Positions 6,763-15,896 are shown, numbered from the stretch's first letter. The stretch is DNA of 28,065 nucleotides from Ch71 sp050945695 (GCA_050945695.1 JBMNTK010000018.1:1-28065); one strand, 5' to 3'. Notes: generated by a model from the sequence alone, not told the origin. Made by a program: numbers and translations.

Positions 6763-9342
6763 ATGGTTGAGAGTAGCGACAAGACGGTGCCTGCTCCTGA
6801 GCCGCAAGAAGAGGCGGCAGTAGAGCAGAGCCAGATCGAAGTCAATAGCGTAGAGGGAGAAGAAGCCGCCCTTGAGGCAGAGCAGGAGCCGGAGACCGCG
6901 GAGCTGGCGGTCCTCGTATCCGACTCCGTCGTGTTCCCCACCACGTTCCGGCCTCTGGGGATCACCGATCCCGGTAAGGTCCGCCTGATTGACGAGGCGG
7001 TGGTAAACCGGAGACCCATCGGCGTGCTTCTGCGCCGCACCCCCGAGGGTGAGGGGCAGGAGCTGACTGAAGAGGACCTCCATCGCGTAGGCACGGCCAT
7101 CATGGTGCACCGAATGGTGCGTCAGCCCGATGGCAGCCTGCGCCTGATGGTCCAAGCCTTGGAGCGGTTCCGGGTAGTGGAGTTCTTGGGCACGGATCCC
7201 TACCCGCGCGCCCGGGTCGAGGAGCTTCCGGAGCAGATCGAGGATGACGTCGAGACGAGGGCGCTGGCCCGCAACATCGTGTCGCAGTTCCAGCGCCTGG
7301 TGTCATTGGTTCCCTACCTGCCGGAGGAGCTGTCCGTTGCCGCGCTGAACGTGGACGACAACCGCCAGTTGGCCTATCTGGTGGCCACAAGCGCCCAGAT
7401 GCAGCCGGAAGAGGCTCAGGCCATCCTGGAGCTTGACAGCGTCAAGGAGAAGCTGCGGCGGCTGACGAACCTCCTCAACCGGGAACTAGAGGTGCTAGAG
7501 CTGGGGCGCAAGATCCAGTCCGAAGCCCAGTCGGAGATGGAGAAGACCCAGCGCGAGTACTTCCTGCGCCAGCAGCTCAAGGCCATCCAGCGCGAGCTGG
7601 GTGAGACCGATGAGCAGACGGCAGAAGTGAACCGTCTGCGGGAGCAGATCGAGCAGGCGGACATGCCCGAGGAAGCTCGGCAGGAGGCCGAGCGGGAACT
7701 CAGTCGGTTGGCGGCATTACCACAGGCGGCGGCGGAGTACAGCGTCATCCGTAGCTATCTGGAGTGGCTGATCAGCCTGCCCTGGTCAGTGACGACAGAG
7801 GACCGCCTGGACCTGGAGCATGCCCGCAAGGTGCTGGATGAGGATCACTATGACCTGGAGAAGATCAAGGATCGCATCATCGAGTACCTAGCGGTGCGCA
7901 AGCTGCGCGGGGAACGCCGCCAGCGCGAAGAGACGGAGCCCGAAGAGCGTGACCTCATCCGCCGGGAGCGGGAGGGCGCCATACTCTGCTTCGTGGGACC
8001 TCCTGGCGTGGGGAAGACTTCACTGGGGCGCTCGATAGCCCGGGCCATGGGGCGCCAGTTCATCCGGACGTCTCTTGGTGGGCTACACGATGAAGCCGAG
8101 ATCCGTGGGCACCGGCGCACCTACATAGGGGCGATGCCCGGCCGGATCATTCAGGCCCTACGGCGAGTGGGCACCCGCAATCCGGTGATGATGCTGGATG
8201 AGGTGGACAAGCTCGGCCGCGACTTCCGGGGAGACCCGGCGTCCGCCCTGCTCGAGGTCCTCGACCCGGAGCAGAACGTTGAGTTCCGGGACAACTACCT
8301 GGACGTGCCCTTTGACCTGTCGCAGGTGCTCTTCATCACCACGGCCAACCTGCTGGAGCCCATCCCGGGACCGCTGCGCGACCGGATGGAGATCCTGGAA
8401 CTCGACGGGTACACTGAAGAGGAGAAGCTCCAGATCGCCCGCCACTACCTGGTGGGTCGGCAGATTGCCGAGAACGGGCTGCGGCCCGAGGAGCTGGACT
8501 TCACCGAGGACGCCCTGCGGCGCATCGTCCGGCAGTACACCAAAGAGGCCGGGGTACGGGAGCTGGAGCGCCGGATCGGGGCCGTCGCGCGGCGGGTAGC
8601 CGTGCAAGTAGGGGCCGGCCAACTGGACGGGCAGGCGTTGGTGACGGCCGATGATGTCCCTGACTACCTGGGCAAGCCGATATACTACCAGGAAGTGGCC
8701 GAGCGCACGCAGATCCCCGGCGTGGCGACCGGCTTGGTGGTAACGGCGGTTGGGGGCGACATAACCTTCGTCGAGGCAGCTCGGATGCCCGGCGAAGGGC
8801 GACTGACCCTAACGGGCCAGTTGGGTGAGGTCATGCGCGAGTCTGCGCAGGCAGCGCTGACCTACGTACGTTCACGGGCCGATGGCCTCGGGGTGGATCA
8901 GGAACTGCTTCGCAAGAGCGACGTTCACATCCACGTGCCTGCGGGCGCTATACCCAAAGATGGCCCGTCAGCGGGGATCACAATGACGGCCGCTCTGGTC
9001 TCCCTGTTTACCGGGAAGCCTGTCAACAGTGACGTGGCAATGACCGGTGAGGTGACCCTGAGGGGCCAGGTGCTGCCGGTGGGCGGCATCAAACAGAAAG
9101 TTCTGGCGGCACATAGGGCCGGACTGCGCACGGTGGTGTTGCCAGCACGTAATGAGAAAGACTTGGACGATATTCCACAGAGCGTCCGCGACGACATGCA
9201 CTTCGTCCTGGTAGACAGGGTCGAAGATGCACTACGAACGGCGCTATCACTTGAGGTCAAGACCGAGGAAGAGCCGGCTGGCACCACCGTGGCGGAAGGG
9301 TCTTCGACGAGGTTTGAAGAAGGAGCGAATGGATTGGTATAG
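6763..9342 (+). CDS. lon: ATP-dependent protease Lon (LonA type)
   Basis: Lon is a soluble homohexameric AAA+ serine protease that degrades misfolded and regulatory proteins. The 859-aa chain has a LAN substrate domain (about 47-240), a coiled-coil-rich middle (about 240-350), an AAA+ module with Walker A GPPGVGKT (412-419), Walker B MMLDEVDKLG and GGLHDEAEIRGHRRTYIG, and the protease domain with the catalytic dyad S736 (PKDGPSAG) and K779 (GGIKQK). Two oddities: an acidic N-terminal extension of about 45 residues, and a charged Arg/Glu-rich insert of about 18 residues (roughly 390-407) just before the Walker A strand. Start ATG 6763 has only a weak GGAG about 11 nt upstream. It lies downstream of hsp20 and overlaps the next gene by 14 nt. 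Confidence 0.97.
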   Translation: MVESSDKTVPAPEPQEEAAVEQSQIEVNSVEGEEAALEAEQEPETAELAVLVSDSVVFPTTFRPLGITDPGKVRLIDEAVVNRRPIGVLLRRTPEGEGQELTEEDLHRVGTAIMVHRMVRQPDGSLRLMVQALERFRVVEFLGTDPYPRARVEELPEQIEDDVETRALARNIVSQFQRLVSLVPYLPEELSVAALNVDDNRQLAYLVATSAQMQPEEAQAILELDSVKEKLRRLTNLLNRELEVLELGRKIQSEAQSEMEKTQREYFLRQQLKAIQRELGETDEQTAEVNRLREQIEQADMPEEARQEAERELSRLAALPQAAAEYSVIRSYLEWLISLPWSVTTEDRLDLEHARKVLDEDHYDLEKIKDRIIEYLAVRKLRGERRQREETEPEERDLIRREREGAILCFVGPPGVGKTSLGRSIARAMGRQFIRTSLGGLHDEAEIRGHRRTYIGAMPGRIIQALRRVGTRNPVMMLDEVDKLGRDFRGDPASALLEVLDPEQNVEFRDNYLDVPFDLSQVLFITTANLLEPIPGPLRDRMEILELDGYTEEEKLQIARHYLVGRQIAENGLRPEELDFTEDALRRIVRQYTKEAGVRELERRIGAVARRVAVQVGAGQLDGQALVTADDVPDYLGKPIYYQEVAERTQIPGVATGLVVTAVGGDITFVEAARMPGEGRLTLTGQLGEVMRESAQAALTYVRSRADGLGVDQELLRKSDVHIHVPAGAIPKDGPSAGITMTAALVSLFTGKPVNSDVAMTGEVTLRGQVLPVGGIKQKVLAAHRAGLRTVVLPARNEKDLDDIPQSVRDDMHFVLVDRVEDALRTALSLEVKTEEEPAGTTVAEGSSTRFEEGANGLV

Positions 9343-11053
9343 ATTTGATCTACATGTGCACACCCCGGCATCGGAATGCTATCGGCAGTCTGGGGTGAGC
9401 TATCTCGATATCCTGAGGAAAGCGGAGGAAAAGAGGCTCGACATTCTGGCCATCGCGGACCACAACACGGTCCGTGGCTACGCCGAGATGTTGAGCGAGA
9501 TCCGCGACCTTGAACTGCTGGAGAGCTTGGGCCGGCTCACGGCAGAGGAAAAGGAGTACCTTCAGGAGTATCGGCGTTTGATGCGCAAGGTGCTGGTGCT
9601 CCCGGCGGTGGAGTTCACCGCCACGTTTGGGTTCCATGTGTTGGGGGTCTTTTCCGAGGAGACCACCGTTAGGGAACTGGAGCACCTGCTACTGAGCATG
9701 GGCATTCCCGCCGCCCGATTGGACGAGGGCACCGGGGAGGTGGGGGCAACGGTTGACGTGCTCACTGCCTACCGGATGATGAGGGAGGCTGGCGGCATCG
9801 TCCTCGCTGCCCACGCTAACTCGACGCACGGCGTGGCCCTGCAGGGGCTCAACTTTGGCGGTCAGACCAAAATCGCCTTCACCCAGGACCGAAACCTTCA
9901 TGGCCTGGAGGTCACCGACCTGGAGAGCAGCCGCCGGCACCGCACCGCTGAGTTCTTCGATGGCTCGCGGCCGGAGTACCCGCGGCGGATGCACCTGGTC
10001 CAGGGATCGGATGCGCACCGGTTGGACGATGACCCCAATGACCGCACGCAGTTCGGGGTTGGGGGGCGCGCCATGGAGGTGCTGCTGCCCAAGCGAAGCT
10101 TCGAGGCCCTGAGGCAGGTGCTGGAAGGGGACGACTTCACCCGCATGCGCCCCTACCGCGCGCCCAAGGAGCCTGTCGACCAGGTGCAGGTGGCCCGGGA
10201 AGCCGGCCCCAGCGCGGTGCTGTCGTTCCACGAGGGCATGAGCAGGCGGGGCGGCAGGCTCCACGCTGTCCTTCGTGACGTGGTGGCTTTCGCCAACACC
10301 AACGGCGGAACCGTTTACGTAGGCGTCTCGGCACGGCCCTCGGCCCAGGTGAAAGGGATCGAGAGGGTGGAAGAGGCGATTGGGATCCTGAAGGGCGACA
10401 TTCAGCGCCGGATCACGCCCGCGCTGGACGTCGAGGTCACGCCCGTGAAGACCAAGGGCAAGACGGTCCTCCGGGTCTCAGTAGCCAGTGGCCCGGACAA
10501 GCCCTATGCCCTGGAAGGTGGCAAGGTCTACGTGCGTCAGGATGCCGAGACTAGCCTGGCCGAACGAGACCAGATCGTCCAGCCTACACCCGTGCAGAAG
10601 GCTGCTGAGCCAGCAAAGGATGGCGGCAACGGCGATGCGAAGGCGGAGACGGCCTCCTTCAAGGTGATGCCTCCGCGTACCGGCGTCGAGGTGATCCACA
10701 GCGAGGAGCGCAAGGGGGCACGGTACCATACCCTGCGAGACCTGCGAAATCGCAATGTGGTCCACGATGTGACCAAAGAGTCCGCGCGTCGGCTATGGCG
10801 CTATGCCATCAAGGAGCACGAGAAGGCCATCCGCCAGCCGCTACAGGTGACCTGGCAGGGTGAGCTGGGACTGTGGAAGTCCTACAAGCGCGGCAACCGG
10901 GTCAAGTACAACCTTACACAGCTGGACGAATCCGGGCGGACTCACTACTATTACGGCGTTACCGAGGAGGGCCTGCACGGGCAGTGGAAGGCCCTCGTGG
11001 GTAGCGACAACGGGGGAACCAAGCCCGAAGTCGAGTCTGTTGCTGAGGCGTAG
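9329..11053 (+). CDS. PHP phosphoesterase fused to AlbA_2 (Schlafen-type) domain
   Basis: The 574-aa protein joins two domains rarely seen together. Residues 1 to about 285 are a PHP domain with DLHVHTPASE (7-16), AIADHNTVRGY near 47, PAVEFTATFGFHVLG near 92, LAAHANSTHG near 156 and QGSDAHRLDD near 227. Residues about 298 to 410 match the AlbA_2 fold of Schlafen-like and transcription-related proteins, with EGMSRRGGRLHAVLRDVVAF, FANTNGGTVYVGV and YALEGGKVYVRQD. The C-terminal 120 residues form a third, basic and aromatic-rich segment I do not recognise. ATG 9329 is chosen for the AAGGAG site 6 nt upstream and because DLHVHT normally starts near the N-terminus. It overlaps lon by 14 nt. A nucleotide or nucleic-acid phosphoesterase role is inference. 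Confidence 0.85.
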   Translation: MDWYRFDLHVHTPASECYRQSGVSYLDILRKAEEKRLDILAIADHNTVRGYAEMLSEIRDLELLESLGRLTAEEKEYLQEYRRLMRKVLVLPAVEFTATFGFHVLGVFSEETTVRELEHLLLSMGIPAARLDEGTGEVGATVDVLTAYRMMREAGGIVLAAHANSTHGVALQGLNFGGQTKIAFTQDRNLHGLEVTDLESSRRHRTAEFFDGSRPEYPRRMHLVQGSDAHRLDDDPNDRTQFGVGGRAMEVLLPKRSFEALRQVLEGDDFTRMRPYRAPKEPVDQVQVAREAGPSAVLSFHEGMSRRGGRLHAVLRDVVAFANTNGGTVYVGVSARPSAQVKGIERVEEAIGILKGDIQRRITPALDVEVTPVKTKGKTVLRVSVASGPDKPYALEGGKVYVRQDAETSLAERDQIVQPTPVQKAAEPAKDGGNGDAKAETASFKVMPPRTGVEVIHSEERKGARYHTLRDLRNRNVVHDVTKESARRLWRYAIKEHEKAIRQPLQVTWQGELGLWKSYKRGNRVKYNLTQLDESGRTHYYYGVTEEGLHGQWKALVGSDNGGTKPEVESVAEA

Positions 11054-11075
11054 AAGCGCTAGCTGAGGCCTAGAG

Positions 11076-11101
11076 GGAGGGGCGCCTGTCCGCGCCCCTC
11101 C
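11076..11101 (+). terminator. GC-rich hairpin between the PHP-AlbA_2 gene and the isoprenoid-synthase-like gene
   Basis: A perfect 10-bp stem (11076-11085 with 11092-11101) and 6-nt loop lies in the 82-nt gap. No T-tract follows on the plus strand, so it may be a weak terminator, a mRNA processing site or an mRNA stabiliser rather than a classical terminator. Confidence 0.5.
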
Positions 11102-11135
11102 TGGGAAGGAAGCTCGCAGAAAGGGGGGAGCTGCA

Positions 11136-12122
11136 TTGACCAGGCAGGATGTGTACGCCCGCCTCCTTGATGCAGTGACAGCGGGCTGTCTCCCTGAGCA
11201 GGGCAACGCGATACCGTCTTCCGAGAACGGCCTGGTCCATCTGGCCCGAGAGGCCTGGCAACGGGCCATCACCCGAGACTTCCCCGTCCTTCTGACTGTC
11301 TGGGCGGCCGACGCAGTCGGCTCTTCGTCTGGTGTCGTCCTGGACGCGGCCGCGGCTTGGTCCGGCCTCTATCTGGCTGCCAAACTACTCGATGACCTGC
11401 AGGATGGTGACCCCGGGATCCTGGGGGGCGACGCATCGCCCGCTACCGTGCTCAACCTGGCGACGGGGCTGGTCTTTGCGGCTCACGGGTGTTTGACCGG
11501 TGACGCCGACAGCGACTCGTCATCAATCAGGCTTCGGTTGGCAGGTGAGTTCAGCCGCTACAGCCTTCAGGTGGCCGAAGGGCAGGAGCTAGGGCTGCAG
11601 ACGCCGCCTGAGGGGGAAGCCGTCTTGGCGTGGGCCTGGGACGTCTTGCGCAAGAAGGGAGCCCTTCCCTTTGCGCTCGCCTGTCGTGCCGGGGCAATTG
11701 CCGGCGAGGCGCCGGAGAGTGCGGTGGAGGTCATGACGGAGCTGGGCCGTTGCATCGGCGAGGCAGTGCAACTCATGGATGACGCACTAGGGCTGCGGGC
11801 GCGCGATGTGGCCGACATCCGCTCGGTCGCCATTCCCCTGGCATACGGCCTCTCTGTGGCCGATGATGAGGACAGCCGGTCCCTCACCGACCTCGCCGGG
11901 GCCGTCCACGCCGGCAACCTGGAGGCGGTTGAGCCGCTTTGCCTCTTGTTGGAGAGGATGGGCGCCATGCGCTACCTGTCCATAGGCGCTGCTGCAAGCA
12001 TAGCCCGCGCCCGTTCTCTGCTTTCATCCCCGTCGGTTCGGGTCCCCTCTGCGGGGGCGCAAGCATTGGCCGGAGTGGTTGACTGGCTCGACCCGGCCAG
12101 CAGCCATCCCTCCGGTACCTGA
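11136..12122 (+). CDS. Class I isoprenoid synthase-like protein (ComQ-like candidate)
   Basis: The 328-aa, largely helical and alanine-rich protein resembles trans-prenyl transferases. The first aspartate motif is LLDDLQDGD (D86, D87, D90), preceded by the helix WSGLYLAAK. The second is degenerate, QLMDDALGLRARD (D215, D216), like the Q-x-x-DD motif with the last Asp displaced. A basic RKKGALPFALACRAGA segment near 172 fits the RxKTAxLF-type helix of the family. In known enzymes these residues bind Mg-diphosphate. Housekeeping synthases are usually better conserved, while ComQ, which prenylates the ComX pheromone, is divergent in this way. The gene ends 10 nt before a ComP-like sensor kinase. 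The start is TTG 11136 with GGGGGAG about 6 nt upstream; GTG 11151 is an alternative. The fold is likely; the ComQ role is inference. Confidence 0.7.
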   Translation: MTRQDVYARLLDAVTAGCLPEQGNAIPSSENGLVHLAREAWQRAITRDFPVLLTVWAADAVGSSSGVVLDAAAAWSGLYLAAKLLDDLQDGDPGILGGDASPATVLNLATGLVFAAHGCLTGDADSDSSSIRLRLAGEFSRYSLQVAEGQELGLQTPPEGEAVLAWAWDVLRKKGALPFALACRAGAIAGEAPESAVEVMTELGRCIGEAVQLMDDALGLRARDVADIRSVAIPLAYGLSVADDEDSRSLTDLAGAVHAGNLEAVEPLCLLLERMGAMRYLSIGAAASIARARSLLSSPSVRVPSAGAQALAGVVDWLDPASSHPSGT

Positions 12123-12132
12123 CAGAGCCGCC

Positions 12133-15030
12133 ATGCTCGGGCATGCGCTGAGGCTCGCTCGAAGCATAGTCCCCAGGACGCTCGACTGGCTGGGCCTCCT
12201 GGGTGCCATCCCTGTGCTCGTGGTGGTCACCGTGGGCATTCAGGCCCAGATCCAGACGGCCTGGGATGGCATGGAGTGGGTGGGCTCTCAGTTTGGCGTG
12301 GTCCGGGTGGTGGAAGGAGGGCCGGCCGACGCCGCCGGGATCCAGCCCGGGGATGAGATCCTGGCCTTTGATGGGGTGCCGGTGGAGCACCGTATCCCCC
12401 TGTACCCGGAGGCACCCGGTGAAGCGGTCCAGGTGACCATCCGGCGAGAGGGGGAGATCCAGGACGTTACCATGGTCCTGGGTGTGATACCCAGAGGCGA
12501 TCTCGTCCTCAAGATCGCCAACCTCGGCACGGCGCTCCTCTTCTCGGTGCTAAGCCTGGCCTTCTCCATCGGCGAGCGACGCTCGCGCTCGGGCCTGAGC
12601 TTCACGCTCTTCTACCAGCTCCTGGCGGCCGCCATCGCCTGTGGCGCAGTGTCCTGGACGCAATTGGGCTGGGCCATCCGAGGCTTCGAGGTCGTGCTGG
12701 CCCTCCTCATCCCGGCAAGCCTCTCCATGGCATCCATTTTCCCCCTATCCCGAGACGAGATCTGGGTCCGGGCGCTGCGCTGGATCTCGGTGGCGGTGGC
12801 GCTGGTGTTGCTGGCGCCGATGATGATCCTGCCGCCCCAGGACCTGCTGGGCAGCGGGCGTGGGTATGCAGCCTACCAGGCCACGCTCCTGCTGCTGTTG
12901 GCCTCGGTGGGCCTGAGCGTGTTCATCATCTTCCAGTCCTTCTCCCGCTCGACGGACGCTGCTGCTCGCTCCGCCACTCGCATCTCGCTGTTGGGCCTGG
13001 CCATGTCGGTCATGCCCCTGTTCGGCCTCTACCTGATTCCGCGATTCCTGATGGGTCGAGGGGTGGTCTCGGCGGATATCACCCTGCTGTTCCTCACCTT
13101 CCTGCCGCTCTACCACGGCTTTGCCATCACCCGCCGACGGTTCTACGGGTTGGAGACGGTGCTCCCGTCGGTGTCAGCGGTCGTCATCAGCGGCGTGGTG
13201 TTCATCGCCACCCTTCTGTGCTCGGTGTGGGTGGTGCGGATGGTCTGGCCCAGCGGCGGCGAGAGCGCCGTGATGAGCGGGATGGTGTTCGGCGCCATTC
13301 TCCTGGCGGCCACCAACGTACCGGTGATCAGTGGGTCCCGACGGCTGGTGCACCATGCCTTCTACGGGCAGGCGTACGACTTCCAGTCCGTGGTGTCGGA
13401 GATGTCGCGGGACCTAACCCAAGCGGTGGGTCGGGACGAACTGGGCTCACTGGTGGTGCAGACCCTCAGCCAGCGGATGAACCTGGCTGGGGCAGCGCTG
13501 CTGAGTACCCGCGAAGCGGATGGCTACCTGGGCTTGGAGGCCAGTGCTGGGTGGGTGACGCCGAGCCTTCGCGACGGGGGCCGGTTGGAGCTATCTGGGC
13601 TCCTCGCTCAGACGCTGCTTGCCCAAGGGCTTCCCCAGCGCCGTGAGGGGCTGGAGGGGAAGCTGAACCCGGCGGCCCTGGACCCAATCGAGCGGGAGTT
13701 GCTCTCCGACACGCGGACGGCGCTCTTGGTACCGGTCGTGGTCAAGGGCAGCTTGCGGGGTCTAGTAGTGCTGGGCCATAAGCTCAAGGATGCCCTGTTC
13801 AGCAACGAGGACCTGGAGATCGTGGCCACGCTCGCCGCTCAGATTGGGGTCAGCATGGAGAACGCTGACCTCTACGACCACTTGCGGGCGGAGATGCGCA
13901 AGCTCCAGGAGATGCAGGACCAGTTGGTTCAGGCCGAGAAGCTCTCGGCGGTGGGTGAGCTGGTAAGTGGTGTCGCCCACGAGCTCAACAACCCGCTGAC
14001 GGCCGTGGTGGGCTATGCCGAGCTGCTGCGCTCCGAGCTGACCGACGAAGAGACCCGGAAGGACGTAGAGAACATCCTCCGATCGGCGGAGCGCTCCCGC
14101 CGGATCGTCCGCAACCTGCTTACCTTCGCCCGCCGGCAACGGACCGAGCGGAGGATGGTGGATGTCAACGAGATCATCACCCAGACCATCGAGATCCAGG
14201 CTTACCAGCTGCGGGTGGATAGCATCGAGGTCCAGACCAGCCTAGACCCCAACCTTCCCTACACGGCTGCGGACAGCTCGCAGCTTCAGCAGGTGTTCCT
14301 CAACATCATCATGAACGCCCATCAGGCCATCCGCAGCGTGAAAGAGAAGGGCACGATCATCGTCACCACGAGCGTGGGCCGGCCGGGCTGGGTGCGGATA
14401 TCCATCAAGGACGATGGGCCCGGGATACCCTCAGAGACCGCCAACCGAATCTTCGATCCGTTCTTCACGACTAAGGAAGTCGGTGTTGGCACGGGGCTGG
14501 GGTTGTCCATCTGCTACGGCATCGTGAGCGGCCACGGGGGCCGCATTTGGGTGGAGAGCGCGCCGGGGCAGGGGGCGGAGTTCATCATAGAGCTGCCGAT
14601 CCAGACGGTGGCGCCGTCGGTGGAGAAGCCATCGGAGGCTCCGCCTGATGTGTATGCAGGTGCTAAGGTACTGGTGGTCGAGGACGAAGCGGCGGTTGCG
14701 GCCGTCTTGCATCGGCTGCTGACCAAGAAGGGCTGCACGGTCGAGGCTGTGAGCAGCGGGACCGAAGCCCTGGAGCGGCTGAAGTCGGGGCCGTACGACG
14801 TCGTGATCTCCGACATCCGCATGCCGGGGATGAGCGGCATCGCGCTGTGGGAGCAGCTGCGGACCGACTACCCAGAGCAGGCCTCGCGGGTGATCTTCGT
14901 CACCGGCGATACGGCGAGCGCCGACACCAGCGAGTTCCTTCGAGGGGCGGGCCAGCCCGTGCTGCCGAAGCCATTCGGCGCAGACGAACTGGCGAAGGCC
15001 ATGGCAGAGGTGCGCGGCAGGGCCAACTGA
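12133..15030 (+). CDS. Hybrid sensor histidine kinase: PDZ, multi-pass membrane, GAF, HisKA-HATPase, receiver
   Basis: The 965-aa protein starts with a membrane helix (about 18-36), then a PDZ-like domain (about 50-118, with GGPADAAGIQPGDEILAFDG-type ligand loop) predicted outside the membrane. Roughly seven further hydrophobic helices follow to about residue 400. A GAF-like domain (about 420-570, ending IGVSMENADLYDHL) leads by a coiled coil to HisKA with phospho-acceptor H616 in GVAHELNNPL. The ATPase has N-box NIIMNAHQAI, G1 DDGPGIP, FDPFFTTKE and GTGLGLSI. The C-terminal receiver has VVEDE, D894 (ISDIRMPG), T in FVTGD and K in PKPF. The PDZ plus multi-TM input is the layout of Bacillus ComP, but the kinase core is HisKA-type. 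ATG 12133 lacks a clear ribosome site; TTG 12079, with GGAG upstream, would overlap the previous gene. Confidence 0.9.
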   Translation: MLGHALRLARSIVPRTLDWLGLLGAIPVLVVVTVGIQAQIQTAWDGMEWVGSQFGVVRVVEGGPADAAGIQPGDEILAFDGVPVEHRIPLYPEAPGEAVQVTIRREGEIQDVTMVLGVIPRGDLVLKIANLGTALLFSVLSLAFSIGERRSRSGLSFTLFYQLLAAAIACGAVSWTQLGWAIRGFEVVLALLIPASLSMASIFPLSRDEIWVRALRWISVAVALVLLAPMMILPPQDLLGSGRGYAAYQATLLLLLASVGLSVFIIFQSFSRSTDAAARSATRISLLGLAMSVMPLFGLYLIPRFLMGRGVVSADITLLFLTFLPLYHGFAITRRRFYGLETVLPSVSAVVISGVVFIATLLCSVWVVRMVWPSGGESAVMSGMVFGAILLAATNVPVISGSRRLVHHAFYGQAYDFQSVVSEMSRDLTQAVGRDELGSLVVQTLSQRMNLAGAALLSTREADGYLGLEASAGWVTPSLRDGGRLELSGLLAQTLLAQGLPQRREGLEGKLNPAALDPIERELLSDTRTALLVPVVVKGSLRGLVVLGHKLKDALFSNEDLEIVATLAAQIGVSMENADLYDHLRAEMRKLQEMQDQLVQAEKLSAVGELVSGVAHELNNPLTAVVGYAELLRSELTDEETRKDVENILRSAERSRRIVRNLLTFARRQRTERRMVDVNEIITQTIEIQAYQLRVDSIEVQTSLDPNLPYTAADSSQLQQVFLNIIMNAHQAIRSVKEKGTIIVTTSVGRPGWVRISIKDDGPGIPSETANRIFDPFFTTKEVGVGTGLGLSICYGIVSGHGGRIWVESAPGQGAEFIIELPIQTVAPSVEKPSEAPPDVYAGAKVLVVEDEAAVAAVLHRLLTKKGCTVEAVSSGTEALERLKSGPYDVVISDIRMPGMSGIALWEQLRTDYPEQASRVIFVTGDTASADTSEFLRGAGQPVLPKPFGADELAKAMAEVRGRAN

Positions 15031-15056
15031 CCGGCCGCGCGCTCATGGCAGTCGAA

Positions 15057-15088
15057 AACGGCGCTCAACGCAATGGCTGAGCGCCGTT
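15057..15088. terminator. Bidirectional terminator between convergent genes
   Basis: A perfect 11-bp stem (15057-15067 with 15078-15088) and 10-nt loop lies between the kinase gene and the S1 protein gene, which converge. On the minus strand it is followed by TTTT, so it works best for the S1 gene; on the plus strand no T-run follows. Confidence 0.7.
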
Positions 15089-15112
15089 GTACTCAATCGG
15101 TATGGGTAATGC

Positions 15113-15844
15113 CTATCTCCGGTAGCGGAGGGTGCGCAGGAACAGGTCGTCCCGTTCCTCACCCTTGGGCATCCCGCGCTCGCGCTGACGGCGCTTGCGC
15201 TTGGGCGGACGGTTGCGTCGTCCGCCATCCTCCTCAGAGAAGGCTTCCTTCCAGGCTGCCTCCATAGGGGTCAGCACGGGCCGATCCTCGCGAGCGCTCT
15301 GGAAGCGCATCACGGGTTCGGGTGTTGCCGCCTTGAGGCTCAAGCTGACCTGGCCCTTCTCCTGGTCTACAGCGAGGACCTTGATCTGGACTTCCTCGCC
15401 GACCTGCACCACCTCAGACGGATCCTCGACCCGAGTGTGGGCCAGCTCGCTGATGTGGATGAGGCCGTCCTTCTCCGCCCCGATGTCTACGAAGGCCCCG
15501 AACTTGGTGAGCCGGACGATCTTGCCGGTGACCAAGGCACCAACCTGGAGGGAGGCGATGGGGTTCGTGGGTGGCTTGTTGCGGGTAACCAGGAGGCGCT
15601 TGCGCTCGCGGTCTACTTCGCTCACCCAGACCGTGACTTCATCACCTTCCTGAAGTCTGGGGCCGCGGGCTGCCCTGGGGCCAGTGATCTCGGAGATGTG
15701 GAGAAGAGCAGGATACCCACCGACGTTGAGAATCGCCCCGATCTTGCTGATCTTGACTACCCGTCCGGTGACTTCCTCACCCGGCTGGACGGTCTGAAGA
15801 TCAACCGGGGATACGTCGTGGTTGTTCGACTTCTGTGCTTCCAC
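15113..15844 (-). CDS. RNA-binding protein with two S1 domains
   Basis: The 243-aa protein has two S1 (OB-fold) domains. The first spans about residues 20-90 (GEEVTGRVVKISKIGAILNV, ALLHISEI, VTVWVSEVDRERKRLLVTR). The second spans about 98-170 (GALVTGKIVRLTKFGAFVDI, DGLIHISELAH, VGEEVQIKVLAVDQEKGQV). A basic tail of about 70 residues (NRPPKRKRRQRER) follows. Short multi-S1 proteins like this bind mRNA or the ribosome and are often annotated as S1-like or general stress proteins; ribosomal protein S1 itself is longer. The first domain is more divergent. The start is GTG 15844, as no in-frame ATG precedes the conserved region; its ribosome site is weak. A promoter lies 60-90 nt upstream, so it can be expressed apart from the pfkB-family gene. 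Confidence 0.85.
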   Translation of the reverse strand: MEAQKSNNHDVSPVDLQTVQPGEEVTGRVVKISKIGAILNVGGYPALLHISEITGPRAARGPRLQEGDEVTVWVSEVDRERKRLLVTRNKPPTNPIASLQVGALVTGKIVRLTKFGAFVDIGAEKDGLIHISELAHTRVEDPSEVVQVGEEVQIKVLAVDQEKGQVSLSLKAATPEPVMRFQSAREDRPVLTPMEAAWKEAFSEEDGGRRNRPPKRKRRQRERGMPKGEERDDLFLRTLRYRR

Positions 15845-15896
15845 TTAGAGAGAAACCCCCGCGAAATGCGTACTTTGCGCGTATCTGCTTGTGTTC

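Noticed and set aside
15031..15076. Tiny frame of 11 codons after the kinase as a ComX-like pheromone
   Set aside because: It has no tryptophan, lies in the terminator stem and has no ribosome site.
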